Below, piece by piece: positions 34,415 to 43,071 of a DNA stretch of 44,572 nt. The number at the start of each line of letters is the position of its first letter. The first letter of the stretch is position 1. Under the pieces are notes generated by a model. The model did not search any database. It worked only from the letters and a program-made list of their open reading frames with translations, and was not told the origin of the DNA. This DNA comes from Microbacterium sp. MYb72. GTDB taxonomy: Bacteria; Actinomycetota; Actinomycetes; Actinomycetales; Microbacteriaceae. The stretch spans positions 1 to 44,572 of the forward strand of contig NZ_PCOT01000033.1 in assembly GCF_002979415.1 (NCBI RefSeq). The letters run 5' to 3'. The translations under genes and the position numbers were made by a program.

Positions 34415-35728
34415 TCACGCCGTCGCGAGACGACGGCGTGAGAGTCCAGCGCCGAGGAGGAGCAGGAGAGCGGCGACCGCGGCGAGCCCGAGCGCTGGGG
34501 ACCCTCCGGTGGTGGCGAGCGCGTCAGCGCCCGTCGCGGTCGCGGCGGCTCCGTGCCCGCTCGTCGCGGGGCTCGTGGCCGGAGTGGTGCCGGGGTTGGT
34601 GCCCGGGTTCGTTCCGGGGTTGGTGCCGGGGTTCGTCCCGGGGTTCGTTCCCGGGTTGGTGCCCGGGTTCGTTCCGGGGGTCGTGCCCGGGGTGGTCACC
34701 GTGCTCTCGCCGATCACGGCGATGGCGTTGCCGCCGATCGTGATCGGGAGACTGATCGGCAGCAGCGCGAGCTGTGTCCCGCCGAGGATCGACCCCGCTC
34801 CGGTGGTCAGAACCCCGCCGAGGGCCGGTGAGGTGGCGGGTGCGGGAGCGCCGGGGGTCCCGGTGACTCGGCTGGTGCCGAGGGCCGAGATGGCGTTGCC
34901 GAGCACCGACACGGGTGCGGTCACGGGGGCGACGACCTGGGTGCCGCCGGCGATCGACTCGCTGCCTGAGGTGCCGGCAGCGACGGCGGGTGCGGATGCC
35001 GCCGGCGCGGACGCCGGTGCGCCCGTGACCGAGCTCGTGCCGAGCACGGACACCGCGTTGCCGAGCACCGACACGGGAGCGGTGACGGGTGCCACTGCCT
35101 GTGTGCCGCTGCCGAGCCCGTCGGAGCCGTCGGTGAATGCCGTGGCCGGTGCTGCGGGGGCCGGCGCCGGTGCTGCGGCGGAGGGACCCGTGACGCCGCT
35201 GGTGCCGAGCACCGAGATGGCGTTGCCCGACACGGTGATCGGGGCGTTGACCTGGAGCAGCGCCTGCGTGCCCGAGAGCACGCCGTCGTCGCCACTGGTC
35301 TGGACGGACGGCACCCCGGCCGTCGGCGGGGCCTGGGGAGCCCCTGTCTGGGGAACTGCGGCCGGGGTGCTGGTCGAGGACGTGCCGAGAACGCTGACGG
35401 CGTTGTTCTGCACGGTGACAGGGAGGTTCACGGTGACCACTGCCTGGCTGCCTGAGGCTGCGCCGGATGCGCCGCTCGTCTCCGCCGCAGGGGCGGGGGC
35501 TGGCGCAGGGGCCGCAGGGGCGGGTGCCTGGGTGGAGGAGGAACCGAGGAGGGAGATCGCGTTGCCCGCGACCGTGATCGGGGCCGAGATCGGCGCGACC
35601 ACCTGGGTGCCGGAGAGGATGCCGTCGTCTCCGTCTGTCTCGGCCGCATTGGCGACCGAGGCGCCGAGCAGGGTGATCCCGCCGGCGATCAGCGTGCCCC
35701 AGAGGGCGCGCTTCATGAATGTGCGCAT
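34415..35728 (-). CDS. Chaplin-like repeat surface protein with LAxTG sorting signal
   Basis: 437 aa from ATG 35728, with CAGGAG eight bases upstream. Signal peptide ends near VANA-AE (about residue 29). Six repeats follow, each with the pattern SGTQ-x5-APITV-x-GNAISVLG, separated by Ala/Pro-rich linkers; this resembles chaplin domains but without Cys. Then comes an (NPGT)n spacer and the end ALATTGG, a hydrophobic stretch and RRR, a sortase signal of the LAxTG kind used by class E sortases to anchor long chaplins in Streptomyces. Likely covalently attached to the wall, with amphipathic beta-type repeats exposed. Confidence 0.82.
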   Translation of the reverse strand: MRTFMKRALWGTLIAGGITLLGASVANAAETDGDDGILSGTQVVAPISAPITVAGNAISLLGSSSTQAPAPAAPAPAPAPAAETSGASGAASGSQAVVTVNLPVTVQNNAVSVLGTSSTSTPAAVPQTGAPQAPPTAGVPSVQTSGDDGVLSGTQALLQVNAPITVSGNAISVLGTSGVTGPSAAAPAPAPAAPATAFTDGSDGLGSGTQAVAPVTAPVSVLGNAVSVLGTSSVTGAPASAPAASAPAVAAGTSGSESIAGGTQVVAPVTAPVSVLGNAISALGTSRVTGTPGAPAPATSPALGGVLTTGAGSILGGTQLALLPISLPITIGGNAIAVIGESTVTTPGTTPGTNPGTNPGTNPGTNPGTNPGTNPGTNPGTTPATSPATSGHGAAATATGADALATTGGSPALGLAAVAALLLLLGAGLSRRRLATA

Positions 35729-35841
35729 GATTGAGCTCCTGACTGAGCTGGGTGTCGAAAGATGGGATGCGCGCGGGATTTGGGGTGCGCGCGCAGCACG
35801 TCATCTGCCGTCCTCACCGGGGAGGGCGGCTCGACACGGCG

Positions 35842-36864
35842 TCAGTCAGGGGAGACGTCGGTGTCGGCGACCGGAGACGCCGGCAGAGCGTCGTCGGGTG
35901 CGCCGGAATCCTGCTCCACAGCACGGAGCAGGGGGATGCCGTCGTCGCTGATGCGAGCGGCGGCAGCCGCTGAGCCTCCGCCGGAGCCGGCGGAGGAAGA
36001 CGGGGAGACCGGCGCGCCGGGCGGCGCGGATGCCGGGTCGTTCGACGGAGACGGGGCGCCGTTCTGCGGGCCTGCGGGGGCGCCGGCCGACGACGGGTCG
36101 CCAGGGATGCCGCGGAGGCCTCCGCGGTCCTGTGCGGACGCGGGGGCGATGCCGGTCGCCGTGGCGAGGGCGGCGTCGACGGATGCCGCGGACTCACCGG
36201 GCTGGGCGAACGAGCCGGAGTCCGTGCCGCCGGGGGTTCCCGGGGTGCCGGGTTCGCCGGGGACCACGGGGGTCTGCGGCTCGAGAGCCTCGAGGACCGG
36301 CGGGATCGTCCCCTCGACGATCCCGCCGACGAGTCCGGTCGTGTCGTCGACGACACCCGCGACGTCATCCACGACCTGGGGCACGCCGAGGTCGTCGACC
36401 AGGTCGCCGACGATCGGAAGGCCGGTCACGGCATCCACGATCGGCTTCGTGATCGTGGAGACCGGAGCGCCCGTGAGAACGCCGGTGACGGGGGCGACGA
36501 CCGCCTGTGCGGTATCGGTGACCGTTTTGACGACCGGTGCGGCGGCGGGGCCGACGACCGGGACCTGAGCGACGGTCTGCGTCACGGTGCTGACCACCGC
36601 GGGGACCGCCTGCTGCACGGGGGCGACGACGGCGGTGACGACGGGGGCCACGACCTGCGTGACGACGGGAGCGACCGGGGCGGTCACGGTGCTCACCGTG
36701 TTGCTGACGAGTCCGGTGAGTCCGTCGAGCGGACCCCCGTCCTGCTCGTCGGCGTGGGCTGCGCTGCCACCGGTGAGGATCGTGAGGGCGGCCCATGCGA
36801 GCACACCGAATCCAGCCCAGATGACGCCGGCTGGTATGCCGCGTCGGGTGGCCCGAGCGTCCAC
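35842..36864 (-). CDS. Secreted Val/Pro/Thr-rich protein, function unknown
   Basis: 340 aa from GTG 36864, with GGGGGAGGTGG upstream. The signal segment GVIWAGFGVLAWAALTILTG ends at AAHA-DE (about residue 35). Residues about 45-150 are dominated by Val, Thr, Ala and Pro in short degenerate repeats (APVAPVVTQVVAPVVTAVVA). The C-terminal third is a low-complexity Gly/Ser/Pro/Ala tail. No sorting signal. It is 113 bases upstream of, and co-oriented with, the chaplin-like gene, so the two may form a surface layer together. Confidence 0.7.
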   Translation of the reverse strand: MDARATRRGIPAGVIWAGFGVLAWAALTILTGGSAAHADEQDGGPLDGLTGLVSNTVSTVTAPVAPVVTQVVAPVVTAVVAPVQQAVPAVVSTVTQTVAQVPVVGPAAAPVVKTVTDTAQAVVAPVTGVLTGAPVSTITKPIVDAVTGLPIVGDLVDDLGVPQVVDDVAGVVDDTTGLVGGIVEGTIPPVLEALEPQTPVVPGEPGTPGTPGGTDSGSFAQPGESAASVDAALATATGIAPASAQDRGGLRGIPGDPSSAGAPAGPQNGAPSPSNDPASAPPGAPVSPSSSAGSGGGSAAAAARISDDGIPLLRAVEQDSGAPDDALPASPVADTDVSPD

Positions 36865-37394
36865 GTTCCACCTCCCCCTCTGAAGGCAAACGCACCGTCG
36901 ACGCGGTTGCGTCGATGCGCTGACGATACACCCGCTCCGCCCACGTGTCCACCGGCATTCCGGTGCACTGCCGGGGTCCGGCATCCTGCGACGCGCCCGA
37001 ACCGCGGTCTGGCTTGACTTTCCCCAGGTTCTGCACATGTGAAGCTCTGTGACCACAACCTTCAATCCCCGCTTGAACCCGATTCTCATCCACAGGGTGG
37101 GGAAACTGGGAATCCCAGGTCAAGGTCAAAAACTAGAGAGGGAATCTCGGTACTCCACCGGGTTATCCACATGCGTTCTGCACAGACACTCCGAGTTTCT
37201 CCGCATCCTTTCCACATAGTTATCCACAGGCTGTGTTGCACCCTGTTTCGGGCGTGAATAGCGTGGACGAGCGACCCGATGTCAGAGGGTCCTGGTTTGC
37301 TGTGCACCTGGCCCCACGGAGCCGGATCACACGTGGCACCGCCTGTCGAGACGGAGCAGCCGCACGCACGTTTCGTCGCATCGAAGGGAGCACT
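36865..37394. promoter_or_regulatory. Long AT-richer region upstream of dnaB with DnaA-box-like sites
   Basis: 530 bases without a convincing gene. TTATCCACA is perfect at 37163-37171 and 37220-37228. One-mismatch TCATCCACA lies at 37086-37094. Weaker relatives are TTCTGCACA at 37029-37037 and 37176-37184 and CTTTCCACA at 37208-37216. All lie on the plus strand within 200 bases. Candidate DnaA-controlled promoter of dnaB or a DnaA-titrating locus; dnaA and dnaN are not seen, so it is not called oriC. Confidence 0.6.
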
Positions 37395-38768
37395 GTGTCG
37401 ATCGCCGACATCTCGGAGGAGCGCCTCGGCGGAGGGCGTCCGCACGAACGCACGCCCCCGCACGACCTCCTCGCCGAGCAGAGCGCGCTGGGCGGCATGC
37501 TGCTCTCGAAAGACGCCGTCGCCGATGTGATCGAGACGCTCAAGGGCGCCGACTTCTACGTGCCGAAGCACGAGCTGATCTTCGAGGCGATCCTCTCGCT
37601 GTACTCGCACGGCGAGCCGACCGACGTCGTCGCCGTCACCGACGAGCTCATCAAGACCGGTGAGCTCGGCCGCGCCGGCGGCGCTGACTACCTGCACACG
37701 CTCACCTCGATCGTGCCGACCGCGGCCAACGCCGGCTACTACGCCGGCATCGTCTCGGAGCGTGCGATCCTCCGCCGCCTCGTCGACGCGGGCACGCGCA
37801 TCGTGCAGCTCGGCTACGCCGGAGAGGGCGATGCGACCGACATCGTCAACAATGCCCAGGCCGAGATCTACTCGATCACGGGTTCGGAGACGGCCGAAGA
37901 CTATGTGCCGCTGCAGATCGCGGTCGACGCGGCGCTCGAGGAGATCGAGGCCGCGAGCGGTCGAGACGGATCGATGACCGGTGTGCCGACCGGGTTCAGG
38001 GAGCTCGACGAGCTCACGAACGGCCTGCACGGCGGCCAGATGATCGTCGTCGCGGCCCGACCCGCGATGGGTAAGTCGACGCTCGCGCTCGACTTCGCGC
38101 GCTCAGCATCCATCGGCCACAACCTGCCCTCCGTCTTCTTCTCCCTCGAGATGGGCAAGAGCGAGATCGCCATGCGTCTGCTCAGCGCCGAGGGGGCCAT
38201 CCCGCTGCAGAATATGCGCAAGGGAAACCTCGACCCGCGCGACTGGACGACGGTCGCCGCGACCCGCGGTCGCATCAACGACGCGCCGCTCTACATCGAC
38301 GACAGCCCCAACATGACCCTGGTCGAGATTCGAGCCAAGTGTCGTCGGCTCAAGCAGCGCGAGGGTCTGCGCATGGTCATCATCGACTACCTGCAGCTGA
38401 TGACCTCGGGCAAGCGCGTCGAATCGCGCCAGCAGGAGGTCTCGGAGTTCTCCCGAAGCCTCAAGCTCATCGCCAAGGAGCTCCAGGTTCCCGTCATCGC
38501 CCTGTCGCAACTGAACCGTGGTCCCGAGCAGCGGCAGGACAAGAAGCCCGCCATCAGCGACCTGCGCGAGTCGGGATCGATCGAGCAGGATGCCGACATG
38601 GTGATCCTGCTGCACCGCGACTCCGTCTACGACAAGGACGTGCGCCCCGGCGAGGCCGACCTCATCGTCGCCAAGCACCGCAACGGCCCGACCGCGACGA
38701 TCACCGTCGCCTTCCAGGGCCACTACTCGCGATTCGCCGACATGGCCCCCGGCGGGGACTTCAACTAG
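37395..38768 (+). CDS. dnaB: Replicative DNA helicase DnaB
   Basis: 457 aa from GTG 37395; in-frame sequence upstream to 37233 does not look like protein. N-terminal domain HDLLAEQSALGGMLLSKDAV, then the RecA-like motor with Walker A AARPAMGKST, Walker B MVIIDYLQLM, and the DnaB motifs FSLEMGKSEIAMRLLSAE and LSQLNRGPEQRQDKKPAISD. No intein is present at the usual insertion sites. It unwinds the replication fork as a hexamer. Confidence 0.97.
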   Translation: MSIADISEERLGGGRPHERTPPHDLLAEQSALGGMLLSKDAVADVIETLKGADFYVPKHELIFEAILSLYSHGEPTDVVAVTDELIKTGELGRAGGADYLHTLTSIVPTAANAGYYAGIVSERAILRRLVDAGTRIVQLGYAGEGDATDIVNNAQAEIYSITGSETAEDYVPLQIAVDAALEEIEAASGRDGSMTGVPTGFRELDELTNGLHGGQMIVVAARPAMGKSTLALDFARSASIGHNLPSVFFSLEMGKSEIAMRLLSAEGAIPLQNMRKGNLDPRDWTTVAATRGRINDAPLYIDDSPNMTLVEIRAKCRRLKQREGLRMVIIDYLQLMTSGKRVESRQQEVSEFSRSLKLIAKELQVPVIALSQLNRGPEQRQDKKPAISDLRESGSIEQDADMVILLHRDSVYDKDVRPGEADLIVAKHRNGPTATITVAFQGHYSRFADMAPGGDFN

Positions 38769-38782
38769 GAGATCGACGACCT

Positions 38783-39133
38783 ATGGATCTCGCCGTCTGG
38801 GTCGTGCTCTTCGTCGTCGCCGCTGCGGCGCTGTTCGCCGTCGGGACGGTGGCGGCGCGACGAAACGAGCTCATCAGCACGGTGGCGATGCGGTGGACTC
38901 TCGGGTTCCTCATCGCCGGACCCGTTTCGGCCACCGTGGTCATCATGATCGGACTGGCCGTGGAGCAGAACGGATCGACGGTCGCCTTCGGCTTCGCCAG
39001 CCTCGGCGCTGCCGTCTCCTCGATCGTGGTGTGCGGGATCGCATCGGCGGTCATCATGCTCGTCGGACTCATCACTCAGAACGCCCGGCGACGTCGCGCG
39101 AGAAGGTCCCCTTTCAGCCTTCCGAATCGATGA
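38783..39133 (+). CDS. Small membrane protein, function unknown
   Basis: 116 aa, ATG 38783, 14 bases after dnaB with AGGAG upstream. Three membrane segments at about residues 5-23, 37-60 and 68-98, and a basic C-terminus (ARRRRARRSPF). No motif recognised. Likely read through from dnaB. Confidence 0.65.
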   Translation: MDLAVWVVLFVVAAAALFAVGTVAARRNELISTVAMRWTLGFLIAGPVSATVVIMIGLAVEQNGSTVAFGFASLGAAVSSIVVCGIASAVIMLVGLITQNARRRRARRSPFSLPNR

Positions 39134-39239
39134 CTCGGGAGTGCGGACTGTGCCGGTGAGTCGGGTCGCATGCTGAGCACCTCACGCCTAGGGCGTGTCT
39201 GACGATTGGATCGGTTGGTGCGCTGAGGCCGCGCTCAGC

Positions 39240-39245
39240 TACTGT
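39240..39245 (+). promoter_or_regulatory. -10 element, probably leaderless
   Basis: TACTGT lies exactly six bases before the ATG at 39252; no ribosome site is present. Confidence 0.4.
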
Positions 39246-39251
39246 GCTGCC

Positions 39252-39734
39252 ATGAGCGATGCCGTGCTTCTGCATGTCGATGACGACGGATTCTTCTGCC
39301 TCGTCGCGCCCGATACGTATCGCGGCTTCGTCGATGAGGATTGGCAGCTTGAGCAGCTCCTGACCCACTTCGTCGGGCAGATGCGCGAGGGCTCCCTGTT
39401 CGTCGCCTATCCCGGCCCGGACGATGCTGACGAGGCGGTGAAGGTGGCCGACGATCGCCGTGACGCTCCGGTGTTGCGTGAAGCGGTGAGCACTGTCGAT
39501 GTTGGAGCTGGCGGACTGTGGCTCACGGACTACACGCAGCTGACGATGGCCGCTCAGTTCGACGACGAAGGGCCGATAGCCTCGGGTGCGATCCGGCTTC
39601 CCGTGCAAGAAGGCACGCAACAAGTCATCCTCAGGCAGTTTGCTGACAGCCCGGGATACGTCCTCACCATCAGCCCGGTTGCGGACGACAACCACGAGCC
39701 GCTGAGCGCAGTTCCTTGGTTCTCTCTGGATTGA
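39252..39734 (+). CDS. Conserved hypothetical protein
   Basis: 160 aa from ATG 39252. An earlier in-frame start at 39195 adds residues that overlap the promoter-like sequence. The protein is soluble and acidic, opening MSDAVLLHVDDDGFFCLVAP and containing GSLFVAYPGPDDADEAVKVA and GGLWLTDYTQLTMAAQF. It could be a small regulatory or immunity-type protein. No family recognised. Codon use is less GC-extreme than in dnaB. Confidence 0.62.
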   Translation: MSDAVLLHVDDDGFFCLVAPDTYRGFVDEDWQLEQLLTHFVGQMREGSLFVAYPGPDDADEAVKVADDRRDAPVLREAVSTVDVGAGGLWLTDYTQLTMAAQFDDEGPIASGAIRLPVQEGTQQVILRQFADSPGYVLTISPVADDNHEPLSAVPWFSLD

Positions 39735-39874
39735 GCCAGCTACATGCCGTGTCCAGACGATGACCGAGGTCAACGCTGGAGACAGGCCGCGACAAGTGTC
39801 GGTTGGTTACGGTGGATATCGGGGCTTGGACCGCGGCTTCCGCGAGATGCTCCGACGAACTGATGGAGGTCATC

Positions 39875-40354
39875 GTGCCTGAGCCCACCGAACAGACCCG
39901 GACCACATCGATTCGGCGCCGTCGCCGGATCATCGGCGTATCGGTTGGTGCTGCGGTGCTCTTGGTCCTCCTCTTGGGCTGGCTCAGACTGACTCTCGGG
40001 CCGCCGCCCGGGTACTCCACCAACGTGTCGATCGCCCTGCGATACGTCGCGGACGACGGCCGTACCTACTCCTGCACGTACGACTACAGCACGCCTGACG
40101 ACATCCCCATGCCCGCATCCGTCGCCCGGCAGATGAACGAGAAGGACTGGTCAGAGACCGGCCAACTCATGTACGAGTGGACCAGGGCCCATCCCACTGA
40201 TTCCGCACAGCGTGAACTCGCGCCCGATGACCCTCGCGCGGATCCAGTGGCGTCATGGTCGGCCGCCATGGACACATTCATCGTGTTCCCTCCCTTGCCA
40301 GTGCTCAGATCCGAAGCGCGCGACGGCAGCAACTGCGAAGAAGGACTGCGGTAA
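39875..40354 (+). CDS. Single-pass membrane protein, function unknown
   Basis: 159 aa from GTG 39875, chosen because GGAGGT lies four bases upstream; starts at 39803 or 39863 are possible. A basic stretch (SIRRRRR) is followed by one membrane helix (about residues 20-40), then an exported domain of about 115 residues with two Cys (TYSCTYDYSTPDD and NCEEGLR). Unknown function. Confidence 0.6.
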   Translation: MPEPTEQTRTTSIRRRRRIIGVSVGAAVLLVLLLGWLRLTLGPPPGYSTNVSIALRYVADDGRTYSCTYDYSTPDDIPMPASVARQMNEKDWSETGQLMYEWTRAHPTDSAQRELAPDDPRADPVASWSAAMDTFIVFPPLPVLRSEARDGSNCEEGLR

Positions 40355-40474
40355 GCCGTCCCTTCGGATCTCGTGCGTGGAAGCGTTCTGGAGAGCGACG
40401 TTCGGCGTGTCAGAGGAGCTCGCCGTCCTTCGCTCCACCCGCTCATCTGCCGCATCCGGTGCGAACATGGGAGC

Positions 40475-41011
40475 GTGCTCTCACCACAATCGCTCAGCGA
40501 GACCGACCGGCGGCTGGTTGCGGCGTGGGCCGCGGACTGCGCAGAGCGGGTTCTCTCCTCCTTCGAGAACGAAGCGCCGGGGGATGATCGCCCTCGCGAT
40601 GCGATCGCGAGAGCGCGAGCGTACGCGCGAGGAGAGCTCGACTCTGCGGGCGAGATCCGCCGCCGCTTCGTTGCGGGTCGTGCGGCGGCGTCGGCGTCGG
40701 CACCCGGAGCGGTCGCCGCCGCGCGTGCAGCGGCACAGGCCTCGGGCGTTGCCCACATGGGCGCTCACGCGCTGGGGGCGGCCGCGTACGCGGTGAAGGC
40801 GGTGAGCATCGACCGCCCCGATGGCGTCGCCGCGGAGATCGACTGGCAGGTGGCGCACATGAGCGCCGACGTTCGAGCGGCACTGCTCCTCCTGCCACCG
40901 GTCGGTGAGGACTCCGCCGGTCCCCTGGTCGCCGGGGGGCTCTTGGCCCGAGGCATCCTCGGGACGACGATCCGAGCGCTGCAAGACCGGATCGCCGCGG
41001 GCCCGCCCTGA
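40475..41011 (+). CDS. Imm5-like putative immunity protein
   Basis: 178 aa from GTG 40475. The opening LSETDRRLVAAWAADCAERV, then DDRPRDAIARARAYARGELD and the repeated Ala-rich helices (AARAAAQASGVAHMGAHALG), are typical of the family labelled putative immunity protein (Imm5-like). The C-terminus has EIDWQVAHMSADVRAALLLL. No toxin gene lies beside it, so it is either an orphan immunity gene or the family has another role. GAACAT lies six bases before the GTG, a weak leaderless-type -10. Confidence 0.68.
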   Translation: MLSPQSLSETDRRLVAAWAADCAERVLSSFENEAPGDDRPRDAIARARAYARGELDSAGEIRRRFVAGRAAASASAPGAVAAARAAAQASGVAHMGAHALGAAAYAVKAVSIDRPDGVAAEIDWQVAHMSADVRAALLLLPPVGEDSAGPLVAGGLLARGILGTTIRALQDRIAAGPP

Positions 41012-41157
41012 GGCGAAGCGTCTGATTGGTATACGCGAGCAGACGAGGAAGGCTGGGGACGCCGACGCGGAAGATCGGGGGTCCCCGTGTCGGCTGAGTG
41101 GGTGTCGTCTCGTTGCCTGGGGCGACGTCGCGAGTCGAACGGTCGGCACCCACCGCC

Positions 41158-41805
41158 CTACGGGTTGACCTGCAGAATCGCGTGCTGCTCTCTCACGAGC
41201 GACTCCGCGGTGTCGGTGCGCCGGCTGAGGATCGCCTCCCTGAGCGAGGCGCAGTTGGCGCGCAGCAGCGGCACGGCCGAGGCGTCGATCCTGGTCCGCT
41301 GAAGGTTCCTGCGGAGCGCGAATGACGTCTCGCGCATCATCGCGTGCTGCAGCGGGTTGTCGGCCTTCAGCGAGAGGAACGAATAGAGCTCTTCACGGGC
41401 CCCGGAGGACGCGATCGGATCGGGGAGGGCGGGCGGCAGACGGTCGACCAGTGCCGCGGCGAGGAGCAGGTCGTCGGCGCTCATCCGATCCACGGCGATG
41501 CGGGTCACGAGACCGGCCTGGAGTCCTGCGAACAGCAGCGACTGCTCCACGAGATCGTCGGTCACCTCGGTGACCCTGGTGAAGCGGCCCGCAGACATCT
41601 CGACCATCCCGATCCGCTCCAGGCGCTGCAGAGCCTCACGCACGGGCACGCGCGAGACGTACATGCGCGCGGCGAGTTCCATGTCGCGCAGTCGGGTGCC
41701 GGCCGCGAGCTCGCCGCTGATGATCTCCTCGGCCAGAGTGACGAAGATCGTCTCCGCGAGCAGCGGCTTCGGCGGGGGGATGCGAGGACGGGACTGGCTG
41801 ATCAT
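41158..41805 (-). CDS. GntR-family regulator (FadR/FCD subfamily)
   Basis: 215 aa, ATG 41805. The winged helix (LAEEIISGELAAGTRLRDME and YVSRVPVREALQRLERIGMV) is followed by an all-helical FCD-type effector domain (residues about 85-210). FCD regulators respond to small organic acids. It lies next to and in the same direction as the SDR gene, 133 bases downstream of it, so the two may be functionally linked. Confidence 0.88.
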   Translation of the reverse strand: MISQSRPRIPPPKPLLAETIFVTLAEEIISGELAAGTRLRDMELAARMYVSRVPVREALQRLERIGMVEMSAGRFTRVTEVTDDLVEQSLLFAGLQAGLVTRIAVDRMSADDLLLAAALVDRLPPALPDPIASSGAREELYSFLSLKADNPLQHAMMRETSFALRRNLQRTRIDASAVPLLRANCASLREAILSRRTDTAESLVREQHAILQVNP

Positions 41806-41938
41806 GCGACTACTGACGCTCTCTCATGCGGGGGTGGACGGGGAGGGCCTGTGGAACAGTGTCTCCCAGTTCTCTGACCCCCATCGCGGCGGCGTGGACG
41901 GGCGATCGACGCAGGGGCACCCGCCGGCGACCGACCCC

Positions 41939-42988
41939 TCACGGGATGATGCGCCGATCGCGCAGGTCCTGGAAGATGCGCAGGAACATGGCCTCGGTCT
42001 CGACGTACTCGTGGAAACCGGCACGGCGTGACTTGGAGGTGTCGGCGATCACGTCGTAGTCCCAGCCGAAGACGAAGTCGCCGAACTGCCAGGACGACAC
42101 GTCGCCGTACGGGGTGGGAAGCAACCCGTGGCGCTCGACCATCGAGTCCCAGAGGTCCGACTTGTCGGCCATGATCTCGCTCAGGCTCATCGGAAGAGGC
42201 GGCGCCGTGTCCAGGTCGAAGAACGCCGCGATCTTCGGCCACATGGTCGACCAGCGGTAGATGTCGCCGTTCGTGATGTTGTACGCCTGGTTCCGGCTCT
42301 CGGGGTTCGTGGCCGCCCACGTGGTCGCCTTGGCCAGAAGGTCGGCATCCGTCATCTCGATCAGGCTGGTGTACGCGCCGGGCTTGCCGGGGAACCGCAG
42401 AGGGACGCCGAGCTCCTTGCTGATCGAGGCGTAGACCGCGATCACCATCGCGAGGTTCATCGGGTTCCCGAGGCCCACTCCCGCGACGACCGAGGGGCGC
42501 AGCGCCGACCACGACCACGAGGCGCCCTCCTGTCGGCGCTCGAGGAACTGCTGCTGATCGACGTTGAACTCCGGCGGCATGTGGGGAGGGTCGTCTTCCT
42601 TGGCGGGGGTCGCGAAGGGCCCGAGATGAGCGCCGTAGACCTTGTAGCCCTGCATGAGGCTGATGTGCTCGAGTCGAGGGGCTGCGGGTTCGATGGCGTC
42701 GACGACGTTCGTCAGCATCGCGAGGTTGGGCGGGACGAGCCCGGCCCAGGTCGGGCGATCCTGATACGCGGCGTAGAACACGTGCGTGACATCGGTCAGC
42801 GTCGAGAGTTTCGAGACGGTGTCTTCGGGGTCGAGCAGGTCCACGGCGATGTGCTGCACCGCCCCGGCATCCGCACCTCCTCTTCGTGACAGACCGATGA
42901 CCCGCCACCCTCCCTCGCGTTCCAGGTGCGAGATCAGGTTCCCTCCGATCACTCCCCGCGCACCCACAACCATCGCGACCCTGTCCAT
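41939..42988 (-). CDS. SDR-family oxidoreductase, PRISE (5-beta-reductase/iridoid synthase)-like
   Basis: 349 aa, ATG 42988 with GGGAG upstream. Nucleotide-binding opening AMVVGARGVIGGNLISHLE (Rossmann GxxGxxG) and later MQGYKVYGAHLGPF, WSALRPSVVAGVGLGNPMNL and NAYNITNGD-like AYNITNGDIYRWS place it with the atypical PRISE group, which reduces activated C=C bonds with NADPH. The Lys of that group is present, but the position usually read FYY is FNV here, so the canonical catalytic Tyr seems absent. Divergent from an ArsR-type gene across AT-rich palindromes. Confidence 0.82.
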   Translation of the reverse strand: MDRVAMVVGARGVIGGNLISHLEREGGWRVIGLSRRGGADAGAVQHIAVDLLDPEDTVSKLSTLTDVTHVFYAAYQDRPTWAGLVPPNLAMLTNVVDAIEPAAPRLEHISLMQGYKVYGAHLGPFATPAKEDDPPHMPPEFNVDQQQFLERRQEGASWSWSALRPSVVAGVGLGNPMNLAMVIAVYASISKELGVPLRFPGKPGAYTSLIEMTDADLLAKATTWAATNPESRNQAYNITNGDIYRWSTMWPKIAAFFDLDTAPPLPMSLSEIMADKSDLWDSMVERHGLLPTPYGDVSSWQFGDFVFGWDYDVIADTSKSRRAGFHEYVETEAMFLRIFQDLRDRRIIP

Positions 42989-43002
42989 GACGCTCCCATC
43001 GT

Positions 43003-43065
43003 TAAATCGTATTTTTACGATCTATGTCTAGCATGCATCGGTAAATCGCGATACTGCAATATGCT
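43003..43065. promoter_or_regulatory. AT-rich divergent operator/promoter region
   Basis: ATCGTATTTTTACGAT (43006-43021) is a 6+4+6 palindrome beside the SDR start. TAAATCG occurs at 43003 and 43042, the second copy running into the palindrome ATCGCGAT. TATGCT (43060-43065) is a -10 exactly six bases before the ArsR-type GTG. The second TAAATCG copy lies in the spacer of that promoter, so the ArsR protein could repress both directions. Confidence 0.6.
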
Positions 43066-43071
43066 TGGAGG

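Noticed and set aside
36865..37394. Calling the DnaA-box region the chromosomal origin
   Set aside because: No dnaA, dnaN or rpmH in the window, and only two perfect boxes; a dnaB regulatory region is the simpler reading.
41026..41034. TTGGTATAC, a GntR-like half-site
   Set aside because: It lies downstream of the GntR gene in a convergent region and lacks a second half-site.
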